A DNA stretch of 64,000 nt from Sphaerotilus mobilis (GCF_004216565.1 NZ_SGWV01000007.1:62001-126000), one strand, 5' to 3'. Positions 36,224 through 45,696 are shown, numbered from the stretch's first letter. Notes: generated from the letters alone by a model not told the origin. Program-made: numbers and translations.

Positions 36224-36718
36224 TCAGAGCTTTCCGATCGCATCGACCTCGCGCTGGATCGCCAGGCTGTCGAGCGAGGCCAGCGGCAGTGCCAGCATCA
36301 GCTCGATGCGGCGCTTGAGCACCAGCGCGGTGTCCCAGAACACCTTGGCCTGCTGGGCCTCGCTGCCGTCGAAGGCCGAGGGATCGGCCACGCCCCAGTG
36401 CGCGGTCATCGGCTGACCCGGCCAGACCGGGCAGACCTCACCGGCGGCGTTGTCGCAGACGGTGAAGACAAAGTCGAAGGCCGGTGCGCCGGGCTGGGCG
36501 AACTCGTTCCAGTCCTTGCTGCGGTAGCCGTCAACCGGCAAGCCCAGTTCACGCAAGGTCTGCAGCGCCAACGGGTGCACCCGGCCGGCCGGTTGGCTGC
36601 CCGCCGACCAGGCCTGGAAACGGCCACGGCCCAGGCCGTTGAGCAGGCCCTCGGCCATGATCGAACGGGCCGAGTTGTGGGTGCAGACGAACAGCACGTG
36701 GTAGGTCTTGTCGGACAT
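36224..36718 (-). CDS. arsC: Arsenate reductase (LMW phosphatase type, thioredoxin-coupled)
   Basis: A 164-residue enzyme that reduces arsenate to arsenite. The CX5R phosphate loop is C12-THNSA-R18. C88 in FTVCDN and C96 in GEVCPVWPG are the candidate relay cysteines of the thioredoxin-dependent family. Its arsenite product would be exported by the adjacent Acr3. The gene lies 16 bases downstream of arsJ. Confidence 0.92.
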   Translation of the reverse strand: MSDKTYHVLFVCTHNSARSIMAEGLLNGLGRGRFQAWSAGSQPAGRVHPLALQTLRELGLPVDGYRSKDWNEFAQPGAPAFDFVFTVCDNAAGEVCPVWPGQPMTAHWGVADPSAFDGSEAQQAKVFWDTALVLKRRIELMLALPLASLDSLAIQREVDAIGKL

Positions 36719-36734
36719 GGCAAGGCTCCGGTTC

Positions 36735-38057
36735 TCAGGATGCGACAGGGGTTGAAGGAAGTTCGCGGCGCAGCGGCAGGTTCAGCGTCACCAGCCAACA
36801 GATCAGCAGCAGCAGGCCCGAGCCCAGCAGCGCGGCCATCAGCCCGCCCCACTGGTAAAGCAGGCCCGACATCAAGGTGCCCAGGAAGCGGCCCAGCGCG
36901 TTGGCGGCGTAGTAGAAGCCGACGTCCTCGGCCGCTTTCTCCGAGCCGGCATAGGCCAGCACCAGGTAGGAATGCACCGACGAGTTGACCGCGAAGGCAA
37001 AGCCGAACAACCCGAGACCGGCGACCACGACCCACTCCAGGTGTGGCACCTGCATCGCCACCAGCCCGGCCAGCACCAGCGGCACGACCGCCAGCAGCGC
37101 CGACCACAGCCGCGCGGCCGGCACCTCGGTGCTCAGGCCATCGGCGCTGCGTCGCACCAGGGCCGGCGCGCTCGCCTGCACCACGCCGTAGCCGATGGTC
37201 CACAGCGCGACGAAGGCGCCGACCATCGTGAAGGTCCAGCCCGAGGCATACAGGAACACCGGCACACCCACCACGAACCAGACATCGCGCGCGCCGAACA
37301 GCGCCACCCGCGCGGCGGCCAGGCCGTTGATGCCGCGGCTCTTGGCGAACAGCTCACGCGCCGACTTCGACGCCTTGGCCTTGCCCATCAGGCGCGGCAC
37401 GAAGCCGACCACGCCGATGAAGACCAGGACCAGCAGACCCGCCATCAGCCACAGCGCCTGCTGGAATCCCAGCGCCTCCAGCAGCAGCCCGCCGAGGAAG
37501 AAGCCCACGCCCTTCATCGCGTTCTTGCTGCCGGTGAAGAAGGCCACCCACTTGAAGAGCTGACCCGACGCCTCGCCAGCGGTCAGCTTGATGGCCGACT
37601 TGCTCGCGGTCTTGGTCAGGTCCTTGGCCACCCCGCAGATGCCTTGGGCGCCCACCACCCAGGCCACCGACATCGCCACCGTCCAGTCCGGCGACAGGGC
37701 CGACAGCAGCAAGAAGCCGGTGATCTGCGTGGCCAGGCCCACCGCCAGCATCCGCGCGATGCCGTAGCGTGTGGCGAGCCAGCCGCCGATCAGGTTGGCG
37801 GCGATGCCCGCCGCTTCGTAAAGCAGGAACAGGAAGGCCAGCGTGAACGGCGAGTAGCCCAGCCGGTAGAAATGCAGCAGCACCAGCATGCGCAAGGCGC
37901 CGTCGGTGAGCGTGAAGCCCCAATACGCGGCCGTCACGATCGCGTAGTTGCGTGCCCCTCGCCCGTCGGCGACGACGGGCGATCCCCCGTGGGGATGCGG
38001 GCCGGCTTGAGACGGCCCGGCGCTCGGCCCTTGCGTGGCGTCGTGTTGCATGGTCAC
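36735..38057 (-). CDS. arsJ: Organoarsenical efflux MFS transporter ArsJ
   Basis: A 440-residue MFS protein with about twelve helices and a polar, Pro/His-containing N-terminal tail of about 35 residues. The segments [22 protein letters not shown] and [18 protein letters not shown] are typical of ArsJ. ArsJ exports 1-arseno-3-phosphoglycerate made by its partner GAPDH, which gives arsenate resistance without reduction. The start overlaps the gap stop by ATGA, matching that partnership. Confidence 0.92.
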   Translation of the reverse strand: MTMQHDATQGPSAGPSQAGPHPHGGSPVVADGRGARNYAIVTAAYWGFTLTDGALRMLVLLHFYRLGYSPFTLAFLFLLYEAAGIAANLIGGWLATRYGIARMLAVGLATQITGFLLLSALSPDWTVAMSVAWVVGAQGICGVAKDLTKTASKSAIKLTAGEASGQLFKWVAFFTGSKNAMKGVGFFLGGLLLEALGFQQALWLMAGLLVLVFIGVVGFVPRLMGKAKASKSARELFAKSRGINGLAAARVALFGARDVWFVVGVPVFLYASGWTFTMVGAFVALWTIGYGVVQASAPALVRRSADGLSTEVPAARLWSALLAVVPLVLAGLVAMQVPHLEWVVVAGLGLFGFAFAVNSSVHSYLVLAYAGSEKAAEDVGFYYAANALGRFLGTLMSGLLYQWGGLMAALLGSGLLLLICWLVTLNLPLRRELPSTPVAS

Positions 38058-39097
38058 AGGCCGCGCTGCTGCAGGTGGCAGGCCAGATCGACCATCCGGC
38101 AGGCATAGCCCATCTCGTTGTCGTACCAGGCGTAGACCTTCAGCAGCGTGCCGTCGGTGACCATCGTCGAGGGCGCGTCAACGATCGAGCTGCGGGTGTC
38201 GCGGGCGTAGTCCGCGCTGACCAGCGGTCGCGTCTCATAGCCCAGGATGCCCGCCAGCGGACCGCGCGCGGCGGCCTCGAACAGGGCGTTGACCTCGTCG
38301 ACGCTGGTCTCGCGCTTCATCTCGAACACGCAGTCGGTCAGCGAGGCATTGAGCACCGGTGCGCGCACCGCATGGCCGTTGAGCTTGCCCTTCAGTTCGG
38401 GATAGATCAGCGCGATAGCGGTGGCACTGCCGGTCGTCGTCGGTGCCAAGCTCTGCATCGCGCTGCGGGCACGTCGCAGGTCCTTGTGCGGCGCGTCAAC
38501 CACCAAGTTGGTGTTGGTCGGGTCGTGGATGGTGGTGATCTGGCCGTGGCGGATGCCGATCGCCTCATGCACGACCTTGACCACCGGCGCCAGACAGTTG
38601 GTGGTGCAGGACGCCGCCGTGACGATGCGGTCACGCGCCGGGTCATACAGCTCGTGGTTGATGCCCACGACGATGTTGAGCACACCGCCGACCTTGACCG
38701 GTGCGGCCACGATGACCCGCTTGGCACCGCGGTCCAGATGGCCTTGCAGCGTCTCGGGCGTCAGGAACTTGCCGGTGCATTCGAGCACCACGTCCACGCC
38801 CAGATCGCCCCACGGGATCTCGGCGGACGTGGCGTGTGACGAGAACGCCAGACGCCGGTCGCCGATGCGCACCGTGTCCTCGCCCTCGGCGGCAATGTCC
38901 GCGCGCCAGCGGCCCTGCACGCTGTCGAAGGCCAGAAGGTGCGCGGTGGCCGCAGCGCCGCCCTTCAGCTCGTTGAGGTGCACGACCTCCAGGCGATTGC
39001 CCGCGCGCGGATCGTCCGCGCCCCGCTCGGCCGCGCCCATCGCGGCGCGCAGCGCCAGACGGCCGATGCGGCCCATGCCATTGATGCCCACCTTCAT
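38054..39097 (-). CDS. gap: ArsJ-associated glyceraldehyde-3-phosphate dehydrogenase
   Basis: A 347-residue GAPDH. The NAD motif [11 protein letters not shown] is at residues 3-13 and the catalytic Cys164 lies in [10 protein letters not shown]. Position in the operon and coupling to arsJ mark it as the arsenate-resistance paralogue, which makes 1-arseno-3-phosphoglycerate for export. The N-terminal insertion with Asp/Arg-rich residues around position 25-36 also suits that subgroup. It is divergent from the TlpA-like gene across a 201-base AT-richer gap that should hold its promoter. Confidence 0.92.
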   Translation of the reverse strand: MKVGINGMGRIGRLALRAAMGAAERGADDPRAGNRLEVVHLNELKGGAAATAHLLAFDSVQGRWRADIAAEGEDTVRIGDRRLAFSSHATSAEIPWGDLGVDVVLECTGKFLTPETLQGHLDRGAKRVIVAAPVKVGGVLNIVVGINHELYDPARDRIVTAASCTTNCLAPVVKVVHEAIGIRHGQITTIHDPTNTNLVVDAPHKDLRRARSAMQSLAPTTTGSATAIALIYPELKGKLNGHAVRAPVLNASLTDCVFEMKRETSVDEVNALFEAAARGPLAGILGYETRPLVSADYARDTRSSIVDAPSTMVTDGTLLKVYAWYDNEMGYACRMVDLACHLQQRGL

Positions 39098-39275
39098 GAC
39101 TGCGGTTCTCCAGGGTGCAGGAATTGATCTAACAATTCCAGTTTAGTTGAATGATTGCGGCGGCTTGTGACAGCGGCGTGACGCTTGCCGGTCGGGATCG
39201 GGTAGATCCGGTGCAGGCGGGCCACCACGCTCAGGTATCGTCTCCATATATCAGCAGATCTGAATATTTGACAGA

Positions 39276-39284
39276 CCCCCCCCC
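39276..39284 (+). repeat. C9 homopolymer in the leader of the TlpA-like gene
   Basis: Nine consecutive C residues lie 14 bases before the ATG at 39299, next to a TTCGGGAG stretch that contains the ribosome site. Such tracts can change length by slippage. An effect on expression is inference. Confidence 0.7.
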
Positions 39285-39298
39285 TTCGGGAGCACGCC

Positions 39299-39886
39299 AT
39301 GGACAACACGCAGCGCCAGCGCACCGCGCCGAAGGACCGGCACGCCAAGGTCAGTCAGGACCGGCGTCAGCTCCTGACGATCGCCTGCTTGAGCGCCGCC
39401 GGAGCGGCCCTCAGCCCTAGCCCGGCATGGGCCCAGTCCCCGCCCGCCAGCGAGAAGACGGCCGCACCGCCACCGCCCGTCGGCTCGCGCCTGCCACTGC
39501 CCGACTTCACGCTGCTGGACGGCCGCCGCCTGGCCGCGTCGGAGCTGGCCGGTCAGGTCGTCGTGCTGTACTGGTGGGCCAGCTGGTGCCCCTTCTGCGC
39601 GGTGCAGTCACCACTGATCGACCAGTTGCAGCGTGCCCATCGCGGACAGGGTCTGCGTGTCGTCGGCCTGTCGATCGACAAGAAGCCTGAAGAAGCCTCG
39701 GCCCATCTCGCGCGCAAGGGCTACGCCTACACGTCAGCCTGGGTCTCGCCGGAACTGGCCCGCACGCTGCCCAAGCCCAAGGGCCTGCCGGTGACGGTGG
39801 TGCTCGGACGCGACGGGCGGGTGGTGATGAGCGAATCCGGCCAGCTGTTTCCCGAAGACATCGAAGGCATCGCCCGGTTTCTCTGA
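39299..39886 (+). CDS. TlpA/ResA-like thioredoxin-fold protein with twin-arginine-type leader
   Basis: A 195-residue protein. The leader has DRRQLLTIACL and an Ala-rich stretch ending PAWAQ, suggesting export, perhaps by Tat. The thioredoxin fold holds WASWCPFC with C97 and C100, then PLIDQLQRAH and GLPVTVVLGRDGRV. The cis-Pro is in GLPVT. It would be a periplasmic thiol-disulfide oxidoreductase. It is embedded in the arsenic island on the opposite strand, converging on arsI. A link to arsenic is not shown by the sequence. Confidence 0.83.
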   Translation: MDNTQRQRTAPKDRHAKVSQDRRQLLTIACLSAAGAALSPSPAWAQSPPASEKTAAPPPPVGSRLPLPDFTLLDGRRLAASELAGQVVVLYWWASWCPFCAVQSPLIDQLQRAHRGQGLRVVGLSIDKKPEEASAHLARKGYAYTSAWVSPELARTLPKPKGLPVTVVLGRDGRVVMSESGQLFPEDIEGIARFL

Positions 39887-39923
39887 GCCGGCTGGCGCGA
39901 CATCACCGGGCCGGGCGAGCCGC

Positions 39924-40439
39924 TCAGCAGCAGCTGCCGCCCGCCTTCGCCGCCGCACCGTTCACGGCAATCCCGATCGGCTTGCCGCGTGGCGCACGCG
40001 GGGCGCAGCAGGACGACGCGTCGGCAGCCACCGGTGCGGCCGCAACCACGACGGCAGCGGGCTTCTCGCTGAACACCGGGATGCTGTCGAGCGTGTGGTA
40101 GTGCTCCCAGGCGATGCCCTGAGGATCGGTCAGCCAGTGCTTGTCGCTGCGGGCGTAGCAGCAGGTGGTCTCGCCGACGTCGTGCAGCGCCAGGTCGGCC
40201 GATTCGGCGCGGGCCTTCAATTCGGCCAACTCTTCGGCGCTGTCGGTCTGGATGCCCAGGTGGTCGATGCCGGGCGTGCTGCCGCGCGTCGAGATCGCGA
40301 AGTTGATGCGCGGGTCTTCCAGCATCCACTTGGCGTAGTCCGCTTCGACGCGGGTCGGCTCGGCGCCGAACATGCGACTGTAGAAGGCGATGCTGGTCGA
40401 CAGGTCGTCAACATGGGCATGGACGTGGAAACGCTTCAT
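39924..40439 (-). CDS. arsI: ArsI/CadI-family dioxygenase-fold metalloenzyme (C-As lyase candidate)
   Basis: A 171-residue vicinal-oxygen-chelate protein. H5, H60 (IDHLGIQ) and E112 (WEHYHT) are plausible Fe(II) ligands. The vicinal pair C93-C94 in ETTCCYA is the arsenical-binding site of ArsI lyases, which cleave methyl or phenyl from trivalent organoarsenicals. The C-terminal 45 residues are an Ala/Val-rich tail with two further CC pairs (SSCC and the final SCC). CadI-type cadmium resistance is the alternative. It lies 14 bases downstream of arsR. The ATG at 40439 opens the recognisable domain. Confidence 0.85.
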   Translation of the reverse strand: MKRFHVHAHVDDLSTSIAFYSRMFGAEPTRVEADYAKWMLEDPRINFAISTRGSTPGIDHLGIQTDSAEELAELKARAESADLALHDVGETTCCYARSDKHWLTDPQGIAWEHYHTLDSIPVFSEKPAAVVVAAAPVAADASSCCAPRAPRGKPIGIAVNGAAAKAGGSCC

Positions 40440-40453
40440 GGCGGGGTCCTCTT

Positions 40454-40783
40454 TCAGCAGTGGCAGGCAGGTGGGTTGCCGTCGGTCACCGCACAGGCGG
40501 CGCCTTCGCAGCAATGGGCGGTCAGGTAGCCGAGCAGCGCGTTCATGCGCTCGTAGGCGGCCCGGTAGATCAGGTTGCGGCCGTCGCGCGACTGGGTGAT
40601 CAGCCCGGCCTGCGTCAGCTCCTTCAGGTGGAAGGACAAGGTGTTCGCCGGGATCTCCAGCTGCGCAGCCAGGGTGCCTGGCGTCAGCCCGTCCGGGCCG
40701 GCGACGACCAGGGCGCGGAACAGCCGCAGGCGATGCGCCTGGGCCAGTGCGGCCAGGGCGCGGATGACGTCTTGATCTTCCAT
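40454..40783 (-). CDS. arsR: ArsR-family metalloregulator
   Basis: A 109-residue winged-helix repressor. [16 protein letters not shown] and [16 protein letters not shown] form the DNA-binding domain. The As(III) site is C-terminal: C91 and C92 (TAHCCEG) plus C97, as in the Acidithiobacillus-type ArsR rather than the CxC-in-helix type. Two more cysteines (C107, C109) end the protein. It probably represses its own arsR-arsI transcript and perhaps the downstream ars genes. The ATG at 40783 was chosen; a longer frame enters the hox promoter region. Confidence 0.9.
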   Translation of the reverse strand: MEDQDVIRALAALAQAHRLRLFRALVVAGPDGLTPGTLAAQLEIPANTLSFHLKELTQAGLITQSRDGRNLIYRAAYERMNALLGYLTAHCCEGAACAVTDGNPPACHC

Positions 40784-40785
40784 GT

Positions 40786-40810
40786 TTCGATCTTCGTTGA
40801 AATGTCGAAG
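40786..40810. promoter_or_regulatory. Candidate ArsR operator
   Basis: TTCGA (40786-40790) and TCGAA (40805-40809) form an inverted pair, and inside it CTTCG (40792-40796) pairs with CGAAG (40806-40810). It lies just upstream of the arsR start, overlapping the expected leader. Assignment rests on position and symmetry only. Confidence 0.42.
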
Positions 40811-40939
40811 CGCCGTCAAGAGGCGCTGCGCCGACCGGTCAGCCGCCTTCCGGTGCCGGCGCACGAACGGAAGGTCCTTGACCACCCCGCCGGCGATGGT
40901 CGCCCAGGCCGCCGCAGACGGCGCCGAAAACATGCGACA

Positions 40940-40952
40940 AATCAAACACTTG
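40940..40952. promoter_or_regulatory. IHF-binding site upstream of hoxK
   Basis: AATCAAACACTTG matches the IHF consensus WATCAANNNNTTR at every defined position. It is about 40 bases upstream of the -24 element, where IHF bends DNA to bring a sigma54 activator to the promoter. Confidence 0.68.
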
Positions 40953-40989
40953 CCCGCACCGCCCCGGACTTACCCGAGGGCGGCGGGTT

Positions 40990-41006
40990 CCGGCACGGCT
41001 CTTGTG
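40990..41006 (+). promoter_or_regulatory. Sigma54 (-24/-12) promoter of the hydrogenase operon
   Basis: CCGGCACGGCTCTTGTG has GG and GT separated by exactly 10 bases and matches YTGGCACG-N4-TTGCW with two substitutions. It lies 48 bases before the hoxK ATG. The activator HoxA, with its GAFTGA loop, is encoded at the far end of the same locus. Confidence 0.75.
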
Positions 41007-41053
41007 AAACAGAAGCCGGCACACCCGGGAGTGGTGGGCGAGGAGACAAGACG

Positions 41054-42127
41054 ATGGAGACCTTCTACGAGGTGATGCGGCGCCAGGGCATTTCGCGGCG
41101 CAGCTTTCTCAAATACTGTTCGCTGACCGCGACGTCGCTGGGGCTGTCGCCGGCCTTTGTGCCGCAGATCGCCCATGCGATGGAAACCAAGCCGCGCACC
41201 CCCGTGCTGTGGCTGCACGGGCTGGAATGCACCTGCTGCTCGGAGAGCTTCATCCGCAGCGCGCACCCGCTGGCCAAGGATGTCGTGCTGTCGATGATCT
41301 CGCTGGACTACGACGACACCTTGATGGCCAGCGCGGGTCACCAGGCCGAGGCCATCCTCGAAGAGGTGATGACGAAGTACAAGGGCAATTACATCCTGGC
41401 CGTGGAGGGCAACCCGCCGCTCAACCAGGACGGCATGAGCTGCATCATCGGCGGACGCCCCTTCGTCGACCAGCTGCGCCACGTCGCCAAGGACGCCAAG
41501 GCCATCATCAGCTGGGGCTCGTGTGCCAGCTGGGGCTGCGTGCAGGCGGCCAAGCCCAACCCGACGCGGGCCACGCCGGTCCACCAGGTGATCACCGACA
41601 AGCCCATCATCAAGGTGCCCGGCTGCCCGCCGATCGCCGAGGTGATGACCGGCGTCATCACCTACATGCTGACCTTCGACCGCATCCCCGAGCTGGACCG
41701 CCAGGGCCGGCCGAAGATGTTCTACAGCCAGCGCATCCACGACAAGTGCTACCGCCGGCCGCACTTCGACGCCGGCCAGTTCGTCGAGCACTTCGACGAC
41801 GAGTCCGCACGCAAGGGCTACTGCCTCTACAAGGTCGGTTGCAAGGGCCCGACCACCTACAACGCCTGTTCGACGGTGATGTGGAACGAGGGCACCAGCT
41901 TCCCGATCAAGGCCGGCCACGGCTGCATCGGCTGCAGCGAGGACGGCTTCTGGGACAAGGGCTCGTTCTACGACCGCCTGACCAACATCCATGCCTTCGG
42001 CGTCGAAGCCAATGCCGACCAGATCGGCGGCACCGCAGCCGGCGTGGTGGGCGCCGCCGCCGTGGCCCATGCGGCCGTCTCGGCGATCAAGCGCGCGAAC
42101 ACCGCCCCGGCCGACGGCCAACGCTGA
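41054..42127 (+). CDS. hoxK: Membrane-bound [NiFe]-hydrogenase small subunit (oxygen-tolerant type)
   Basis: A 357-residue electron-transfer subunit. The Tat leader contains SRRSFLKYC and ends around AHA. In the mature protein C17, C19 and C20 (ECTCCSE) and C115 and C120 (GSCASWGC) give the extra cysteines of the 4Fe-3S proximal cluster that allows H2 oxidation in air. Further cluster residues follow in [17 protein letters not shown] and [11 protein letters not shown]-terminal hydrophobic helix ([15 protein letters not shown]) anchors it in the membrane. It is the first gene after the sigma54 promoter and is followed by hoxG. Confidence 0.97.
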   Translation: METFYEVMRRQGISRRSFLKYCSLTATSLGLSPAFVPQIAHAMETKPRTPVLWLHGLECTCCSESFIRSAHPLAKDVVLSMISLDYDDTLMASAGHQAEAILEEVMTKYKGNYILAVEGNPPLNQDGMSCIIGGRPFVDQLRHVAKDAKAIISWGSCASWGCVQAAKPNPTRATPVHQVITDKPIIKVPGCPPIAEVMTGVITYMLTFDRIPELDRQGRPKMFYSQRIHDKCYRRPHFDAGQFVEHFDDESARKGYCLYKVGCKGPTTYNACSTVMWNEGTSFPIKAGHGCIGCSEDGFWDKGSFYDRLTNIHAFGVEANADQIGGTAAGVVGAAAVAHAAVSAIKRANTAPADGQR

Positions 42128-42153
42128 ACACCCAGACCAGGAGACATGACGCC

Positions 42154-44010
42154 ATGGGCGCTTACGAGACACAGGGCTTCAAGCTCGACGACACCGGCCG
42201 ACGCATCGTCGTCGACCCGGTCACCCGCATCGAGGGTCACATGCGCTGCGAGGTCAACCTCGACAGCAACAACGTCATCCGCAACGCCGTGTCGACCGGC
42301 ACGATGTGGCGCGGGCTGGAGGTCATCCTCAAGGGCCGCGACCCGCGCGATGCATGGGCCTTCGTCGAACGCATCTGCGGCGTCTGCACCGGCTGCCATG
42401 CGCTGACCTCGGTGCGGGCGGTGGAGGACGCGCTGGGCATCCGCATCCCGAAGAACGCCCACCTCATCCGCGAGATGATGGCCAAGACGCTGCAGGTGCA
42501 CGACCACGCGGTCCACTTCTACCACCTGCATGCGCTGGACTGGGTCGACGTGGTGTCGGCGCTGAAGGCCGATCCGAAGAAGACCAGCGACCTGCAGCAG
42601 CTGGTCTCGCCCTCGCACCCGCTGTCCTCGGCGGGCTACTTCCGCGACATCCAGAACCGTCTGAAGAAGTTTGTCGAGAGCGGCCAGCTCGGCCCCTTCA
42701 TGAACGGCTACTGGGGCAACAAGGCCTATGTGCTGCCGCCCGAAGCCAACCTGATGGCGGTGACCCACTACCTGGAGGCCCTGGACCTGCAAAAGGAATG
42801 GGTCAAGGTCCACACCATCTTCGGCGGCAAGAACCCGCACCCGAACTACCTGGTGGGCGGCGTGCCCTGCGCGATCAACATCGACGGCGACGGCGCTGCC
42901 GGGGCGCCGATCAACATGGAGCGGCTGAACTTCGTCAAGGCCCGCATCGACGAGATGGTGGAGTTCAACAAGAACGTCTACGTCCCCGATGTGCTGGCGA
43001 TCGGCACGATCTACAAACAGGCCGGCTGGCTGCACGGCGGCGGCCTGTCGGCCACCAACGTGGCCGACTACGGCACCTACGAGAAGGTCGCCTACGACGC
43101 CGCCACGCAGCAACTGCCCGGCGGCGTCATCCTGGACGGCAACTGGGACAAGATCCACCCGATCGATCCGCGTGACCCGGAACAGGTGCAGGAGTTCGTC
43201 AGCCACAGCTGGTACCAGTACGCCGACGAGACCAAGGGCCTGCACCCCTGGGACGGCGTGACCGAACCCCACTACGAGCTGGGCGCCAAGACCAAGGGCA
43301 CACGCACCGCCATCGACCAGATCGACGAGAGCGCGAAGTACTCCTGGATCAAGGCACCGCGCTGGCGCGGCCATGCGGTCGAGGTCGGCCCGCTGTCGCG
43401 CTACATCCTGGCCTATGCCCACGCGAAGCAGGGCAACACCTTTGCCCAGCGCCCCAAGGAACAGATCGACCAGTCGGCCGAGGCGATCAACCGCGCCATC
43501 CCGAAGGCCCTGGGCTTGCCAGAGACCCAGTACACCGCCCAGCAACTGCTGCCCACCACCATCGGCCGCACGCTGGCCCGGGCGCTGGAGAGCCAGTACT
43601 GCGGCGAGATGATGGTCGACGACTTCAAGGAGCTGGTGGCCAACATCAAGGCCGGCGACCGCGCCACCGCCAACGTCGAGAAGTGGGACCCGAGCACCTG
43701 GCCCAAGGAGGCCAAGGGCGTGGGCACCGTGGCCGCACCGCGCGGCATGCTGGGCCACTGGATCCGCATCAAGGACGGAAAGATCGAGAACTACCAGTGC
43801 GTCGTGCCGACCACCTGGAACGGCAGCCCGCGCGACGGCAAGGGCCAGATCGGTGCCTTCGAGGCCAGCTTGATGAACACGCCGATGGTCAACCCCGAGC
43901 AGCCGGTCGAGATCCTGCGCACCTTGCACAGCTTCGACCCCTGCCTGGCCTGCTCGACCCACGTCATGAGCCCCGACGGTGCCGAGCTGGCGACCGTCAA
44001 GGTGCGCTGA
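42154..44010 (+). CDS. hoxG: Membrane-bound [NiFe]-hydrogenase large subunit
   Basis: A 618-residue catalytic subunit carrying the Ni-Fe(CN)2CO site. The N-terminal ligand pair is [12 protein letters not shown] and the C-terminal pair [10 protein letters not shown] 15-residue extension ([15 protein letters not shown]) follows the terminal histidine and would be removed by HoxM after nickel insertion. It is co-exported with HoxK through the Tat leader of the small subunit. The ATG at 42154 has an AGGAGA site upstream. Confidence 0.97.
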   Translation: MGAYETQGFKLDDTGRRIVVDPVTRIEGHMRCEVNLDSNNVIRNAVSTGTMWRGLEVILKGRDPRDAWAFVERICGVCTGCHALTSVRAVEDALGIRIPKNAHLIREMMAKTLQVHDHAVHFYHLHALDWVDVVSALKADPKKTSDLQQLVSPSHPLSSAGYFRDIQNRLKKFVESGQLGPFMNGYWGNKAYVLPPEANLMAVTHYLEALDLQKEWVKVHTIFGGKNPHPNYLVGGVPCAINIDGDGAAGAPINMERLNFVKARIDEMVEFNKNVYVPDVLAIGTIYKQAGWLHGGGLSATNVADYGTYEKVAYDAATQQLPGGVILDGNWDKIHPIDPRDPEQVQEFVSHSWYQYADETKGLHPWDGVTEPHYELGAKTKGTRTAIDQIDESAKYSWIKAPRWRGHAVEVGPLSRYILAYAHAKQGNTFAQRPKEQIDQSAEAINRAIPKALGLPETQYTAQQLLPTTIGRTLARALESQYCGEMMVDDFKELVANIKAGDRATANVEKWDPSTWPKEAKGVGTVAAPRGMLGHWIRIKDGKIENYQCVVPTTWNGSPRDGKGQIGAFEASLMNTPMVNPEQPVEILRTLHSFDPCLACSTHVMSPDGAELATVKVR

Positions 44011-44032
44011 AACGAACAAGAAGGAGACACCC

Positions 44033-44239
44033 ATGAGAAGCACCCAGTTCCTGGCCGCGACGATCGGTCTCACGCTGGCGGGGGGCGCTGCGGCGCATGG
44101 CGGGCATGGCTCGGAAGGTCATGTCCATGACCTGCTGGCCGAGCTGTTCGGTGCGCTGCAGGCCGAACCGTCGCTGACGCTGTGGCTGGTGGTCGGCGCC
44201 ATCGCGGTCGGCCTGCTGCTGGCCCGCAAGGGCCGCTGA
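44033..44239 (+). CDS. Small His-rich membrane-anchored protein between hoxG and hoxZ, unknown
   Basis: A 68-residue protein with a strong AAGGAG ribosome site. A cleavable signal (RSTQFLAATIGLTLAGGAAA) is followed by HGGHGSEGHVHD, a short amphipathic stretch and one transmembrane helix (LWLVVGAIAVGLLLA) ending in KGR. The mature protein would be about 47 residues, with five histidines facing the periplasm next to the anchor. The Ralstonia locus runs directly from hoxG to hoxZ, so this is an extra gene. A role in metal handling or hydrogenase anchoring is only a guess from position and composition. Confidence 0.72.
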   Translation: MRSTQFLAATIGLTLAGGAAAHGGHGSEGHVHDLLAELFGALQAEPSLTLWLVVGAIAVGLLLARKGR

Positions 44240-44300
44240 GCCTGATCCCTGAGCCCTGAGCACCAAGCACTTTCCCATCGCCATCCACGAAGGAGGCCCC

Positions 44301-45044
44301 ATGAGCCACGCCACCCTCGATGCGCCGGCCCGGCGTCTGGCCGATGCCACCGGCATCGACGATGCCGCCGTCGCTGCCGCGCCGTCGATCAAGTCGGTCT
44401 ATGTCTACGAGGCCCCCGTGCGCCTGTGGCACTGGGTCAACGCACTGGCCATCAGCGTGCTGGCCCTCACCGGCTACTTCATCGGCGCGCCCTTGCCGAC
44501 GATGCCCGGCGAGGCCAGCGACCATTTCCTGATGGGCTACATCCGCTTCGCCCACTTCGCGTCGGGCTATGTGCTGGCGGTCGGCCTGCTGGGCCGCATC
44601 TACTGGGCCATCGTCGGCAATGCCCATGCCCGCGAGCTGTTCACATTGCCCATCCTGAGCCGTGCCTACTGGCGTGAGGTGCTGACCATGCTCAAGTGGT
44701 ACGCCTTCCTGGTGCCGCAGCCCAACCAGTACGTCGGCCACAACCCCATGGCACGGCTGGCGATGTTCTTCGGCTACTTCCTGGTCACGCTCTTCATGGT
44801 CTGCACCGGCTTTGCGCTCTACGGCGAGGGCTCACAGGCCGGCTCGTGGCAGGAGCAGTTGTTCGGCTGGGTGATCCCGCTGATGGGCCAGAGCCAGGAC
44901 GTGCACACCTGGCACCGCATGGGCATGTGGTCGCTGGTGATCTTCGTGATCCTGCACGTCTACGCGGCGATCCGCGAAGACATCATGGGTCGGCAGAGCA
45001 TCGTCAGCACGATGATCTCGGGCTTCCGGACCTTCAAGCGATGA
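44301..45044 (+). CDS. hoxZ: Ni/Fe-hydrogenase b-type cytochrome subunit
   Basis: A 247-residue membrane protein with four helices that binds two haems b, anchors HoxKG and passes electrons to quinone. Haem-ligand histidines are in RLWHWVNALAI, HFASGYVLAVG and DVHTWHRMGMWSLVIFVILHVY. The N-terminal 35 residues are a soluble Ala/Asp-rich extension. It follows the small His-rich gene and overlaps hoxM by ATGA. Confidence 0.95.
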   Translation: MSHATLDAPARRLADATGIDDAAVAAAPSIKSVYVYEAPVRLWHWVNALAISVLALTGYFIGAPLPTMPGEASDHFLMGYIRFAHFASGYVLAVGLLGRIYWAIVGNAHARELFTLPILSRAYWREVLTMLKWYAFLVPQPNQYVGHNPMARLAMFFGYFLVTLFMVCTGFALYGEGSQAGSWQEQLFGWVIPLMGQSQDVHTWHRMGMWSLVIFVILHVYAAIREDIMGRQSIVSTMISGFRTFKR

Positions 45045-45685
45045 CCGGCCCCCACGACCCGTCGCCGATGGGCACGACGGTGCTGGGCATCGGCAACGTA
45101 CTGTGGGCCGACGAGGGCTTCGGCGTGCGCTGTGTCGAGGCGCTGCAGCAGCGCTGGGACTTCACGCCCGAGCCGCAGCTGATCGACGGCGGCACGCAGG
45201 GCCTCTACCTGATCCAGCACGTGCAGGCGGCGAGCCACCTGCTGATCTTCGACGCGATCGACTACGGCCTGCCGCCTGGCACGCTCAAGGTCGTCGACGA
45301 TGACGAGGTGCCGCGCTTCCTGGGTGCCAAGAAGATGAGCCTGCACCAGACCGGCTTCCAGGAGGTGCTGATGCTGGCCCGCCTCACCGGCCACTACCCG
45401 TCGCGCATCCGCCTGATTGGCTGTCAGCCCGAAGAGCTCGAGGACTACGGCGGCAGCCTGCGCCCGGTCGTGCGCGCCGCGATGGAGCCAGCCCTGGCGC
45501 TGGGCCTGCAAACCCTGCGCGACTGGGGCCACATCGCCATCGACCGCCGCGCGCCGCTGGCCACCGACGATGCGGTGACGGTGCCGACGCTGGCCCTGGG
45601 TGCCTATGAATCCGGCCGGCCGCCGGCCGAGCAGGCCTGCCGGATCGGCGACGAGCGTTTCCTCGTCACCGCGACGCCCCGCTGA
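45041..45685 (+). CDS. hoxM: Hydrogenase maturation endopeptidase
   Basis: A 214-residue member of the HyaD/HybD family that clips the C-terminal extension of HoxG once nickel is bound. Nickel-contact residues are Glu in NVLWADEGFGV, Asp in IFDAIDYG and His in KMSLHQTGFQ. The start overlaps the hoxZ stop. The C-terminal 40 residues after DWGHIAID extend beyond the core fold. Confidence 0.94.
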   Translation: MTGPHDPSPMGTTVLGIGNVLWADEGFGVRCVEALQQRWDFTPEPQLIDGGTQGLYLIQHVQAASHLLIFDAIDYGLPPGTLKVVDDDEVPRFLGAKKMSLHQTGFQEVLMLARLTGHYPSRIRLIGCQPEELEDYGGSLRPVVRAAMEPALALGLQTLRDWGHIAIDRRAPLATDDAVTVPTLALGAYESGRPPAEQACRIGDERFLVTATPR

Positions 45686-45696
45686 AAGCCCACGCC

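Noticed and set aside
39255-39275. ArsR or MntR operator in the AT-rich patch before the TlpA-like gene
   Set aside because: The core CAGATCTG is symmetric, but the flanks do not extend the palindrome and no known consensus fits.
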